Of a stretch of DNA of 64,000 nucleotides, positions 35,050 to 43,084 are shown one piece after another. This DNA is from Gemmata palustris (GTDB lineage Bacteria; Planctomycetota; Planctomycetia; Gemmatales; Gemmataceae), in the NCBI RefSeq assembly GCF_017939745.1, contig NZ_JAGKQQ010000001.1, forward strand, positions 7,207,299-7,271,298, in the 5' to 3' direction. Made by a program: the position numbers and the translations under genes. Under the pieces are notes generated by a model. The model searched no databases and was not told where the DNA came from. It saw only the letters and a list, made by a program, of their open reading frames with translations. Each line of letters starts with the position of its first letter. Position 1 is the first letter of the stretch.

Positions 35050-36099
35050 TCACTTGAACAGCGAAATCGGCCCGGGCGCCGTGAGGTGCTTTTCGGCCGC
35101 GCGGAACAGCTTCTCCGATTCCGCCTTCTCCCCGCCGAACCACAACTGATACCCGAGTAAGAATTCGAGCGTAGCCTGGCCGGGGTTGTCCGCAACAGCT
35201 TTCTTCAACGCGGCGAGGTGCGCTGCGAAACGGTCCGCGCGCCCGTCGTACATTTCCGCCGGATCGAACGCCGCGGCGGGCCACTTCGCGTCGCGTGCGA
35301 GCCCGTCGCGAATCCGGGCCACCGCTTCCGCAAACTGACCGGCCGCGAACCGGGCCTGCGCGTGCAGGAAGTATGCCCGCGCGTCGGTCGGGTCCGCGGC
35401 GATCGCGCGCTCGAAGTGCTCGGCCGCGCGCCCGTAGTCGCCCAGCGCGAACGCCGCCCGCGCGAGTTTCACGAGCCGGGCCGCTTCTTTCTTCGGGTCC
35501 GCTTCCGGCTGCTCAACGGCCACTTTCACGACCGGCTTGAACGGATCGAACGCGCCCATTGGGGCCGGTTGAGGCGGCGGAGCGACGCGGGTGATTTCGG
35601 GAACGGTCGTGCCCTTTCTGGGCGAGATCACGAGGAAGTCTGTTTCCTTCGCGCCGCGCGGGAACGCGACCGCGTCGTTGCGCGGCGGGGGAACATTCTC
35701 GGCAGCGGCATCCGGGTCGGGGTTCCCGAAGTTCCCGCCGATAATGATGGGCGGTGGGGTGACGATCACATTCGGGGCCGCGTAGCCCCACCCGTTCCCG
35801 AACGCCGGGCCGAAGCCGAACGGCCCGACCGGGGGAACGGGTCCGAACCCGGCCGCCCCGAACGGCGCGACGGGAACCAGTGGCGGGTAGAACACGGCAC
35901 GCGACACGAACCCGCCGGAGAACCCACTGACGCGGACGTGCGGTCCACCGAACGAGAACCCGAACCCGCTCCGGTACGAATACCTGCTACCAAAACCGTA
36001 CCCGGGACCGTGCAAAGGCGCGGCCACGAACTGCGCCCTTGCCGGGGCCAGTTCGGACAGCCCCAACACCGCGCAAGCGCCAACGAAGAACCGCATCAT
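35050..36099 (-). CDS. Secreted Gly/Pro-rich protein with TPR repeats
   Basis: 349 residues. The signal peptide is MMRFFVGACAVLGLSELAPARAQ, given here as its hydrophobic core VGACAVLGL and cleavage site ARA-Q. A Gly/Phe/Pro-rich region (about 25-125) follows, then a linker. TPR-like repeats (about 205-290) include ALGDYGRAAEHFERAIAADP and AYFLHAQARFAAGQFAEAV. It is probably periplasmic or surface-associated. No partner is apparent. Confidence 0.75.
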   Translation of the reverse strand: MMRFFVGACAVLGLSELAPARAQFVAAPLHGPGYGFGSRYSYRSGFGFSFGGPHVRVSGFSGGFVSRAVFYPPLVPVAPFGAAGFGPVPPVGPFGFGPAFGNGWGYAAPNVIVTPPPIIIGGNFGNPDPDAAAENVPPPRNDAVAFPRGAKETDFLVISPRKGTTVPEITRVAPPPQPAPMGAFDPFKPVVKVAVEQPEADPKKEAARLVKLARAAFALGDYGRAAEHFERAIAADPTDARAYFLHAQARFAAGQFAEAVARIRDGLARDAKWPAAAFDPAEMYDGRADRFAAHLAALKKAVADNPGQATLEFLLGYQLWFGGEKAESEKLFRAAEKHLTAPGPISLFK

Positions 36100-36510
36100 G
36101 GCTCGCCTCCGTCGCGTTCTGGTGGCTCAACGGTGCGATTATCCGTTACAACCGTTCTCACCGCAACTGTAGGTTGAAACGAGCGACGCGCGGATTCGTT
36201 TGCAGCCCCGGCCCCCACGTTGCATGGGCCAACGCTTCAATGCGTGGAGGCGCTTGGAACTGTGGGATTTCCACTTTAGCTTGTGGAAGAATTGGGGAAC
36301 GATTCTGGCCCGGCAAGTACCACCACAAATGAGTCATCGACAGCGAGGGAGGGTGTTCCGATTGCCTTGATGCCCCGCACCGACGCGAATGCGCGAACGA
36401 CCGCTTTGGAGGGAAAACGAAAGAACGGTCGTTTGGCGTGGTGCAGTTGGTATCAGTGCCCGGTATCGAAGGGGCCACTCGCGCCTTTGCTCTCAGGGCG
36501 AGCCGATTCC
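36100..36510. other. Gap between TPR protein and sigma fusion
   Basis: No supported gene. One minus-strand frame (36158-36478) contains WWYLPGQNRSPILPQ, but it lacks gene-like composition overall. Confidence 0.45.
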
Positions 36511-36535
36511 GCCCTCACCTCGTGAAGGTGAGGGC
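36511..36535 (-). terminator. Hairpin after the sigma-DUF1559 gene
   Basis: GCCCTCACCT and AGGTGAGGGC form a perfect 10-bp stem with loop CGTGA, 17 bases beyond the stop codon of the minus-strand gene. No T-run follows. Confidence 0.55.
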
Positions 36536-36551
36536 CTCGATAACTCGACCG

Positions 36552-38330
36552 TCACTTCTTCGGCGTCAGCTTCCTGAGTTGCTCGACCTGTCGCTTCAAC
36601 TCCTCGATCTCCGCCTTGAGTACCTCGTTCTCGCGGGTCAACGCTTCCACGCTCGTCTCCGCCCGCTTCGCGTTCTTCGCGACCTCCGCCAGCAACGCCT
36701 GTCGCTCGGCCTGGAGAGCGTGCATCCGGTCCACCAACTCGGCGTTCTGTTTCAGGAGGTCGCCGCCGGGCGGCTGGTCCTCCTTGGCCGCGGGCTTCAC
36801 GTCGGCCCGCGCCCCGTCGTGGTCCACGAGCTCACCATCGGCCCGTTCGACGAACTTGCGGAACGCGCCGTCCTTCAGATCCGGCTTGAACGCTACGGTC
36901 GCCCCGTCCATCAGCGCGACCATGCGCACGTTCGAGAACGGGCCGACGAGTTTCGGGAACGGCTGCTTTGGGTCGTAAGCGATGCCGCCCGGCTTGGTCC
37001 ATTCCGCCGCCGGACCGGCCTCGATCACCCCGACCGTGTTCGAGGTGCCGTCGGTGATCTCGGCGATGGTGATTCGCTCCCCCGGCTCGAACACGGTGCC
37101 CGGTCCGACGAACCCCTGGTAGTAGGTCTTCGTGCCGTTCTTCGGGTCGGTACCGGTCCGGAACACCGCGGGCATCTGCGCGAGGAGCTTCTGGTTGTTC
37201 TCCGAGTCCCACGGTTCGTCCAACTTGAACTGCTTGTACAGGGCCTCTTGTTCCAGGTACGGGAGCAGGTGGACGCGCCAGCTCAGGAGCCGTTTGCCGC
37301 CGTTGTCGGTGATGTCCCGCGGGAGGCAGCCGTTCTGGTCGTGGTACCCGTGAACGGCGATCATGATTTGCTTCAGGTTGTTCGAGCTACGCGCCCGTTG
37401 TTGGGCGTCGGCGTCCCTCACGACCGGCTTCGTATCCTTCACCGGGACCGGCCCGGCGGCCCCGCCGAGCGCGCCCCCCGGAGCGCCGGGCGGGGCGGGC
37501 ACGAGCGCGGGTGTAGCGGGCGGGGCAAAGCCCCACACACCGGCGGTAACGGCGCACAGCACCGCGACGGCCGCGGCCGACAGTTTTAGAAGGGGCGTTG
37601 TCATGGTCGTCGATGCTCCTCGAGCGAGGGAGAGAACGGTTGGAGTAACGAGCCCGGGGGCGGGCGTGCCGGCGGCGAACGCGGTGGCGGCCCGTGCGGT
37701 CGAGCCAACGAAGGCAGCGGACGCGACCGGCAGGGCGATGGCGACCAGTCCCACGCCCCGGCGCGACAGCCGGTGGGCGAGAAGGGTCTTGGCCCGGGCG
37801 AGCCGGCCCGCGACCGTGCCCACGGGCCACCCGGTCCGGTGGGCCGCCTCGGCGTGGGTCAGGCCCTCGAAGAAGCACAACAGGATGGGAACTCGGTACC
37901 CCTCGGGCAGGCGGTCGATCTCGGCACAGAGCGCGCCCGCGGTATCGTCCGCAGCGGCGGGCGCGGGTGCCGGCCAGGTGTCGAGTACGGCACCTCCGAC
38001 CGGCCGACGCGCGCGCTGCCGTGCGAGGCGCACCGACACACGTCGGGAGGCCCGGTAGAGCCACCCGACCACCGACCCGCGCCCGCCGAACGATTCGGCC
38101 TTGCGCGCGAGGACGAGGAACGTGGCCTGGGCGGCGTCCTCGGCCGCGTGGTGGTCCCGCAGGACGGCCCGGCACACCCGGTACACGAGGGCCGCGTGTC
38201 GCCACACGAGTAACTCGAACGCGGCCTGGTCCCGTGTCGCCGCGAACCGGGCCACGAGGTCGGCGTCGTCCGCGCGGGCCGTGGCGCTGCCGAGGACGTT
38301 CAGGTAATCGCGGATCGTCGGCGCGGTCAT
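36552..38330 (-). CDS. ECF sigma factor fused to membrane segment and DUF1559-like/coiled-coil C-terminus
   Basis: 592 residues from ATG 38330, with GGGAGGG just upstream. Residues 1-175 are an ECF sigma factor: QAAFELLVWRHAALVYRVCR, AAEDAAQATFLVLARKA, LPEGYRVPILLCFFEGLTHA and WPVGTVAGRLARAKTLL. One or two membrane helices follow (LLKLSAAAVAVLCAVTAGVW at about 248-267), then a Pro/Ala linker. A DUF1559-like domain (ARSSNNLKQIMIAVHGYHDQ, LLPYLEQEALYKQF, ITDGTSNTVGVIEAG) precedes a C-terminal coiled coil (VEALTRENEVLKAEIEELKR). The fusion could tie gene expression to a surface or membrane cue. Confidence 0.88.
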   Translation of the reverse strand: MTAPTIRDYLNVLGSATARADDADLVARFAATRDQAAFELLVWRHAALVYRVCRAVLRDHHAAEDAAQATFLVLARKAESFGGRGSVVGWLYRASRRVSVRLARQRARRPVGGAVLDTWPAPAPAAADDTAGALCAEIDRLPEGYRVPILLCFFEGLTHAEAAHRTGWPVGTVAGRLARAKTLLAHRLSRRGVGLVAIALPVASAAFVGSTARAATAFAAGTPAPGLVTPTVLSLARGASTTMTTPLLKLSAAAVAVLCAVTAGVWGFAPPATPALVPAPPGAPGGALGGAAGPVPVKDTKPVVRDADAQQRARSSNNLKQIMIAVHGYHDQNGCLPRDITDNGGKRLLSWRVHLLPYLEQEALYKQFKLDEPWDSENNQKLLAQMPAVFRTGTDPKNGTKTYYQGFVGPGTVFEPGERITIAEITDGTSNTVGVIEAGPAAEWTKPGGIAYDPKQPFPKLVGPFSNVRMVALMDGATVAFKPDLKDGAFRKFVERADGELVDHDGARADVKPAAKEDQPPGGDLLKQNAELVDRMHALQAERQALLAEVAKNAKRAETSVEALTRENEVLKAEIEELKRQVEQLRKLTPKK

Positions 38331-38817
38331 GCACCCTCCCACTGTGTCGTGCCCTTCCACCCGTACAAAGGCACCGCTCGGTCCGCCGCATACAAGTTTT
38401 TGCGACTTTTCTTTGTCCCGCCCGTCGCGAATCGTTCCCCCCTTGTTCTTCCCGTATTTGCGGCGTGTTAATTTGTTGAGCCACTGGAGTGGCCCGGCGC
38501 GTGCGCCGGTGTGCCTGACAACGGGACATGATTTCGGCTACAAGTACCGGGACGCTCTTACGACTTCGAGTTTCTTATCCGTGTCAATGCTCCGGCACGT
38601 ACCCGGCACGCGCGATTCCTCGCGCCAGTGCTCTCCGGTGGGGAAACCAGGATAACCGGGACCGGGAGCGGAAAACGCAGCCGGCGGCACCGGCCGCATA
38701 ACGCAGCCCCCGTTACCGTTTGGCCCACCCGATGTGAGCGGGGGGCAGTGCGAAGCGCCGTCGCCCAAAAGAACCCCGAACGTCACGCGATCCGGCATCC
38801 CTGCCTATCGAGAGCGG
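38331..38817. other. Gap before the membrane protein gene
   Basis: 487 bases. It contains the upstream region of the sigma fusion. No gene or clear site is seen. Confidence 0.5.
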
Positions 38818-39369
38818 TCACACCCGAGTCGGCTCGGCCGGCTTTACCCCGGCCTTGTGCTCCAACCACGCCCGCAACTCGGCGAACCCGGACAGGTCGC
38901 TGCCGAAGACCCACGCCGAACCGTCAGTCATGTGAGCGGTACACTGCGAGCTCCCGTGCGCGAACACCGTCGCCGACTCCGATTCGGACTGCGACGGCGG
39001 GGCGGTGTTCGCGTCCATAAACCCGAGGACCGCACTCCACGGGTACACCTTCCCGTCCTCCGGGCGGCCGGGGATCACGACGAACCCTCCCTCCAGCACC
39101 ACGATGCGCCCCCGCAGGTTCCGCGCGAGGTGGCTACCAAGGATGTACAGCCCACCGATCGGGAGGACGATCGGCAGGAGGACCGCGGCCCAGCCGATGT
39201 TCAGCAGGAACGCGAACGGCTCGGACACGAACGCGAGGGCGAACACGAGCCCGCCGAAGATGAGCCCCAGGCACCACCCGGCCGCCGGGAAGATGCCGAC
39301 GGCCCACGACCAGAAGCTCGGGCGGACGACCCCGATGACGTTACCGAGGGTGGACGCTTCCGTTGGCAA
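38818..39369 (-). CDS. Small membrane protein of unknown function
   Basis: 183 residues, apparently from a TTG at 39369. Two to three hydrophobic segments at about 18-85 (AAGWCLGLIFGGLVFALAFV, AAVLLPIVLPIGGLYILG), then a soluble tail with IVVLEGGFVVIPGRPEDGKV and SAWVFGSDLSGFAELRAWL. The tail resembles PH-like membrane-associated modules. The start codon is uncertain. Confidence 0.6.
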   Translation of the reverse strand: MPTEASTLGNVIGVVRPSFWSWAVGIFPAAGWCLGLIFGGLVFALAFVSEPFAFLLNIGWAAVLLPIVLPIGGLYILGSHLARNLRGRIVVLEGGFVVIPGRPEDGKVYPWSAVLGFMDANTAPPSQSESESATVFAHGSSQCTAHMTDGSAWVFGSDLSGFAELRAWLEHKAGVKPAEPTRV

Positions 39370-39638
39370 TTTGGTCGGCGATCTGATCGCCCATTCGAGT
39401 GCGGGGCCGATTGGTATTTCGCACCCGCGCGGCGGTTCTTGGGTGAAAAAACTCGTCTTCCAAATGACCCTTCGTGAACGTTCGCAACAACTTCGGGCGT
39501 GAAGATCGTGAACGAGTGCCGTTCACTCGTGGCGGAGTGGCACCGCGTTTGCTTGATTTCCGAACACGCCGGGGCCTCTGACCCGAGTGGGTCAGAGTGG
39601 GTCCCGATCAAACACTACCCAATACGGAAGAACACGCC

Positions 39639-39860
39639 ATGCGCGCATTAGGTATCGTGCTCATCGTCGTCGGCATCCTGGCCCTGGCCGTCCCGAGCTT
39701 CACCTTCTTTACCACCGAGCGGGCCGTCGACACCAGCTTCCTGACCATCGACACCAAGAAGCCCCACACGATCGTCCTGAACCCGATCGTCGGCGTCGTC
39801 GCCGCGGTCGCTGGCATCGCACTGGTGTTTGCCGGCGGCCGCAAAACCGGAACTGTCTGA
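39639..39860 (+). CDS. Small two-helix membrane protein
   Basis: 73 residues from ATG 39639, with GGAAGA upstream. Two membrane helices (LGIVLIVVGILALAVPSF and IVGVVAAVAGIALVFAG) flank a short loop (TERAVDTSFLTIDTKKPHTI). It resembles small DUF3185-type membrane proteins. Function is unknown. Confidence 0.65.
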   Translation: MRALGIVLIVVGILALAVPSFTFFTTERAVDTSFLTIDTKKPHTIVLNPIVGVVAAVAGIALVFAGGRKTGTV

Positions 39861-39903
39861 GCCGACTCTCCCGCAGCGGGGCGCCGAACGGGCGCTCCGC
39901 TGC

Positions 39904-40233
39904 TCACACCTCATCCAGCGCCGTTCTCCATATCCCTCGAATCCCGTCCCCCGTAACCTCCGTCTCCAGGCCGAACGCCGTCATCACGGCGTGCTGCAGG
40001 TTCTGTCCGGTCATGCCCCCGCGCAGAATTGCCTTTCGGTCGGGAATGCGACACAGTTCGTCATCCGCCCCGAGCTCCAGTTCCTCCGCTGTGGGACGGC
40101 CTTCCTTGTAGTGTTCAACCGTTGGCCGGAAGAGGACGGCGCGCAACCGCGGCCACGCAGCGGCAATCAGCGCCTGCGCCGCGCCATACGTCATGCCACT
40201 GGTGAGGACGACTTCGTTCGGTGACTCGGCCAT
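39904..40233 (-). CDS. Hypothetical protein
   Basis: 109 residues, MAESPNEVVLTSGMTYGAAQ at the start and GMTGQNLQHAVMTAFGLETE toward the end. No family is recognised. It is divergent from the methyltransferase gene, with 121 bases between the starts. Confidence 0.55.
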   Translation of the reverse strand: MAESPNEVVLTSGMTYGAAQALIAAAWPRLRAVLFRPTVEHYKEGRPTAEELELGADDELCRIPDRKAILRGGMTGQNLQHAVMTAFGLETEVTGDGIRGIWRTALDEV

Positions 40234-40354
40234 GAATTGCGTTTTTCGAGCGATCTTCGGACGGCAGCTTCATTTTAGCCGCTGCCGGACGATTTAGCGT
40301 AAACTGGCCCTCGGTATTCCTGTCCGCCAACGCCCGAAAGGCCTTTACTCCCCG

Positions 40355-41200
40355 ATGGACTTCTTCTCCCACCTGGAAATGCCCTCGCTGTGCCTGCGAG
40401 ACGTGACGCGCACCAAGGCATTCCGATCGGCAATCGAACGCGCAGTAAATTCGGGTGACGTGGTGCTGGATGCCGGAACGGGGAGCGGCATCCTCGCGTT
40501 CTTCGCCGCCGCAGCCGGGGCCAGGAAGGTGTACGCGGTCGAAGCCAACGAAGCCCTGGCGAACCGACTGCGCGCGAACGTGGAGCTGAACGGTCTCGAA
40601 AAGGTGGTCGAGGTCATCTGTGGCGACGTCCGTTCGCTGGCACTTCCGGAGCGGGTCGACGTCGTGCTCGCGGAGATGATCGACACCTGGCTGCTGGACG
40701 AGCACCAGGTGCCCGCGCTAAATGCCCTTCGGGCGGTCGGTACCATTGATGCGAAGACGCGCATCGTCCCGCACCGGTACGAGGCGTTCATCGCGTTCGG
40801 CGAGGTGAACTTCGACTGCTACGGGTTCAAGCTGCCGTTCCCGATCCACGACTGGCCCGATCTCGACGACAACAGCGGGTGGCACCCGCTGACGTTCCGA
40901 GCGATCACTCAGACTGCGAAGGTGTTCGACGCGGACTTTAACGACCTCATCGACCCCGAGTTCGAGGTGGCGGTGAGCGTTGTGCCGACGACCAGCGGGG
41001 TCATCAATGCCGTTCGCATCTCGGGCCTGGCGCACCTGGGCGAGCGCGTCTCGCTGCGCGACACACTGGCGTTCAACGGGAACAAGATTCTGCCCATCGC
41101 CGAGATCCCCGTGACGGCGGGCCAGGCCGTGACGTTTCGGATTTGCGGGTACCGGGGCGGATCGAAGGACCGTGGTGTGCTGACGATTAACCGGGACTGA
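40355..41200 (+). CDS. PRMT-like class I SAM-dependent methyltransferase
   Basis: 281 residues. SAM-binding motif I VVLDAGTGSGILAFFAAAAG (about 36-55) is followed by VYAVEANEALANRLR, GDVRSLALPERVDVVLAEMI and DTWLLDEH. The AEMID...E layout parallels the double-E loop of arginine methyltransferases, and the C-terminal half is beta-rich as in PRMTs (EFEVAVSVVPTTSGVINAVR). Substrate is unknown; bacterial members may modify proteins or small metabolites. Confidence 0.75.
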   Translation: MDFFSHLEMPSLCLRDVTRTKAFRSAIERAVNSGDVVLDAGTGSGILAFFAAAAGARKVYAVEANEALANRLRANVELNGLEKVVEVICGDVRSLALPERVDVVLAEMIDTWLLDEHQVPALNALRAVGTIDAKTRIVPHRYEAFIAFGEVNFDCYGFKLPFPIHDWPDLDDNSGWHPLTFRAITQTAKVFDADFNDLIDPEFEVAVSVVPTTSGVINAVRISGLAHLGERVSLRDTLAFNGNKILPIAEIPVTAGQAVTFRICGYRGGSKDRGVLTINRD

Positions 41201-41432
41201 GGTGACCGTCGGAGATTCAGCAGTACCGCGCGGGTTCTTCTCGAACTGAGTGTGTAAACTGGTCGGGGGAACGCCGCCGTCGAAGCGGAGGGTGCTGGAG
41301 CGGGCGATGTGCCGCGGCCCCGCACCACACCGGTCGGATTGGATGCGTGTCCGGTCGAGCCGGTGCTCGCAAGGCGGCCGTGCCCGCGGGGTGGTACCCG
41401 TGGGCGGCCCGGCTCACGTCGGAGGGCGGCGC

Positions 41433-41840
41433 GTGACGAGAGTCGATCCGACGCGGGTCCGCTGGCCGGTCCCGTGGCGGCCCCTGACCGACGAGAACGA
41501 GGCTCTGGCGTTCGGCCGGGCCATGAGCCCGAACGTCGCCCCCACCGTCCTGGCCGAGTTGCGGCGGGAGGTGTGCGATCGGCACCCGCTCGCCGGGGCC
41601 GCGTGCCGACCGATCGCCTGGGAGAGTTGGAGCAAGAAGGACTTCCTGTTCCTGACCGACCGCCCGGGCCTGCCGGTCGTCCTGGTCCACTTCACCTGGC
41701 ACGTCGAGCCGAACCCGGAGTGGCCGTTCGTCGTCGGGTATTCGAGCTTGAGAGACTTCTTCCGCCGGGAGCGGAGCTGGGCCGCGGAAGCCCGGGTCTG
41801 CCTCCAGCGCGGGTGGGCCGACTTCATTGGCGGATGGTAG
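41433..41840 (+). CDS. Hypothetical protein of a Gemmata-type family
   Basis: 135 residues from GTG 41433, with GGAGGG ten bases upstream. Contains PVPWRPLTDENEALAFGRAM, SKKDFLFLTDRPGLPVVLVH, FTWHVEPNPEWPFVVGYSSL and ERSWAAEARVCL. The pattern recalls small intracellular immunity-like proteins, but no function can be assigned. It is followed after 12 bases by the EF-Tu-domain protein. Confidence 0.55.
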   Translation: MTRVDPTRVRWPVPWRPLTDENEALAFGRAMSPNVAPTVLAELRREVCDRHPLAGAACRPIAWESWSKKDFLFLTDRPGLPVVLVHFTWHVEPNPEWPFVVGYSSLRDFFRRERSWAAEARVCLQRGWADFIGGW

Positions 41841-41852
41841 CGAGGGAGCCGA

Positions 41853-42248
41853 ATGGGGAATCGACTCGACTGGCACGACGACTTCGAGGCGACCATCCGC
41901 ATCTTCACCCGGAAGGAAGGAGGGCGGCGAACCCCTCCGTTCAACGGCATCCGGTGGGACTTCGCCCACGCCGAGGACGGCCCGAACCCGCCGAGCCTGT
42001 ACATGATCTGGCCGGATTTCATCGGGACCGACGGAAAGAGCCTTCCGAACGACCAACCGCTACCCGTGGACATCGAGCTGCCCGCGCGGATGACGATCCT
42101 GATGGACGAGATGCGGGTCGAGGTACACCGGGGCCGCATTACCCCGGGCGTGCGGTTCTTCTGCCACGAGGGGCCGCAGCGCGTGGCCGAGGGCGTCGTC
42201 ACCCGGGTCACCGGGCTGTTCGTCCCGCGTGAGGGGGCGATCGAATAA
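41853..42248 (+). CDS. Stand-alone EF-Tu C-terminal-domain-like protein
   Basis: 131 residues. The layout matches domain III of EF-Tu: DDFEATIRIFTRKEGGRRTP, PFNGIRWDF, LPVDIELPARMTILMDEMRV, HRGRITPGVRFFCHEGPQRV, AEGVVTRV (compare EF-Tu GGRHTPF-NGYRPQFYF and RFA-REGGRTVGAGVV). No GTPase domain is present. Free domain-III proteins like this occur in some bacteria, with no known role. A decoy or regulator of EF-Tu interactors is conceivable, but that is speculation. Confidence 0.7.
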   Translation: MGNRLDWHDDFEATIRIFTRKEGGRRTPPFNGIRWDFAHAEDGPNPPSLYMIWPDFIGTDGKSLPNDQPLPVDIELPARMTILMDEMRVEVHRGRITPGVRFFCHEGPQRVAEGVVTRVTGLFVPREGAIE

Positions 42249-42264
42249 CCCGGGGGGATAGAGG

Positions 42265-42468
42265 ATGAACCGGTTCGAGGTCGCCAATCTGACCTGCCTC
42301 GCGGTCCTGGTGGCTGCCGCGATCGCCGGGGCGACCGCCGGCGGGTGGCCCTGGTGGGCCACTCTCCTCGCCGCCGCCGGGGCGTTCTTTGGTGGCGGAC
42401 TGTTGGTCGAGCGTATCGTCCCCGGCACCCGGCTGCTCCGGTGGCTGGGTTGGGGCGGTCCCGAATAA
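42265..42468 (+). CDS. Small two-helix membrane protein
   Basis: 67 residues, with AGAGG just upstream. Two hydrophobic segments (LTCLAVLVAAAIAGATAGG and WATLLAAAGAFFGGGLLV) and a short basic tail. It is 16 bases after the EF-Tu-like gene and probably in the same operon. Confidence 0.55.
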   Translation: MNRFEVANLTCLAVLVAAAIAGATAGGWPWWATLLAAAGAFFGGGLLVERIVPGTRLLRWLGWGGPE

Positions 42469-42527
42469 GAGGAGCCCCGAAGCCTTCACACTATAACGGT
42501 AAGGGTAACGACCGACGGGGGGCGAAC

Positions 42528-43082
42528 ATGCCGAAGCGCGCACTGGTCCTGATCGACATCCAGCACGACTACTTTCCCGGCGGGAAGTGGACCCTCAGCG
42601 GGATCGACACCGCCGCCGATAACGCGGCGAAGGTGTTAGCCGCCGCCCGCAAGACGGGCGACCTGGTGGTCCACGTCCGGCACGAGTTCCCCTCCGCGGA
42701 CGCCCCGTTCTTTACACCGGGATCGGCGGGCGCGCAGATCCACCCGAAGGTACGGAACCTCGACGGCGAGCCGGTGGTCCTGAAGCACCACGTTAACTCG
42801 TTTCGCGAGACGGACCTGAAGGCGATCTTGGACCGACACGGGGTCGAGGAGGTGGTGATTTGCGGGGCGATGAGCCACATGTGTGTGGACGCCGGCACGC
42901 GGGCGGCGAGCGATCTCGGCTACAAGTGCGTGGTCGTACACGACGCCTGCGCCACCCGCGACCAGGAGTTCTCGGGTGCGGTCGTTCCGGCCGCCCAGGT
43001 GCACGCCGCGTTCATGGCGGCCCTGCAGTTCGGGTACGCCAAGTTGGTCTCCGCGGACGAGTACGTCGCGGCCGCGCCCTGA
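42528..43082 (+). CDS. Isochorismatase-family cysteine hydrolase
   Basis: 184 residues from ATG 42528. Catalytic triad: Asp in ALVLIDIQHDYFPGG, Lys in PVVLKHHVNSF, Cys in VICGAMSHMCVDAGTRAA (cis-peptide GAMS before it). Nicotinamidase or ureidoacrylate-type amidohydrolase are possible activities. It ends two bases before the convergent hybrid kinase gene. Confidence 0.88.
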   Translation: MPKRALVLIDIQHDYFPGGKWTLSGIDTAADNAAKVLAAARKTGDLVVHVRHEFPSADAPFFTPGSAGAQIHPKVRNLDGEPVVLKHHVNSFRETDLKAILDRHGVEEVVICGAMSHMCVDAGTRAASDLGYKCVVVHDACATRDQEFSGAVVPAAQVHAAFMAALQFGYAKLVSADEYVAAAP

Positions 43083-43084
43083 CG

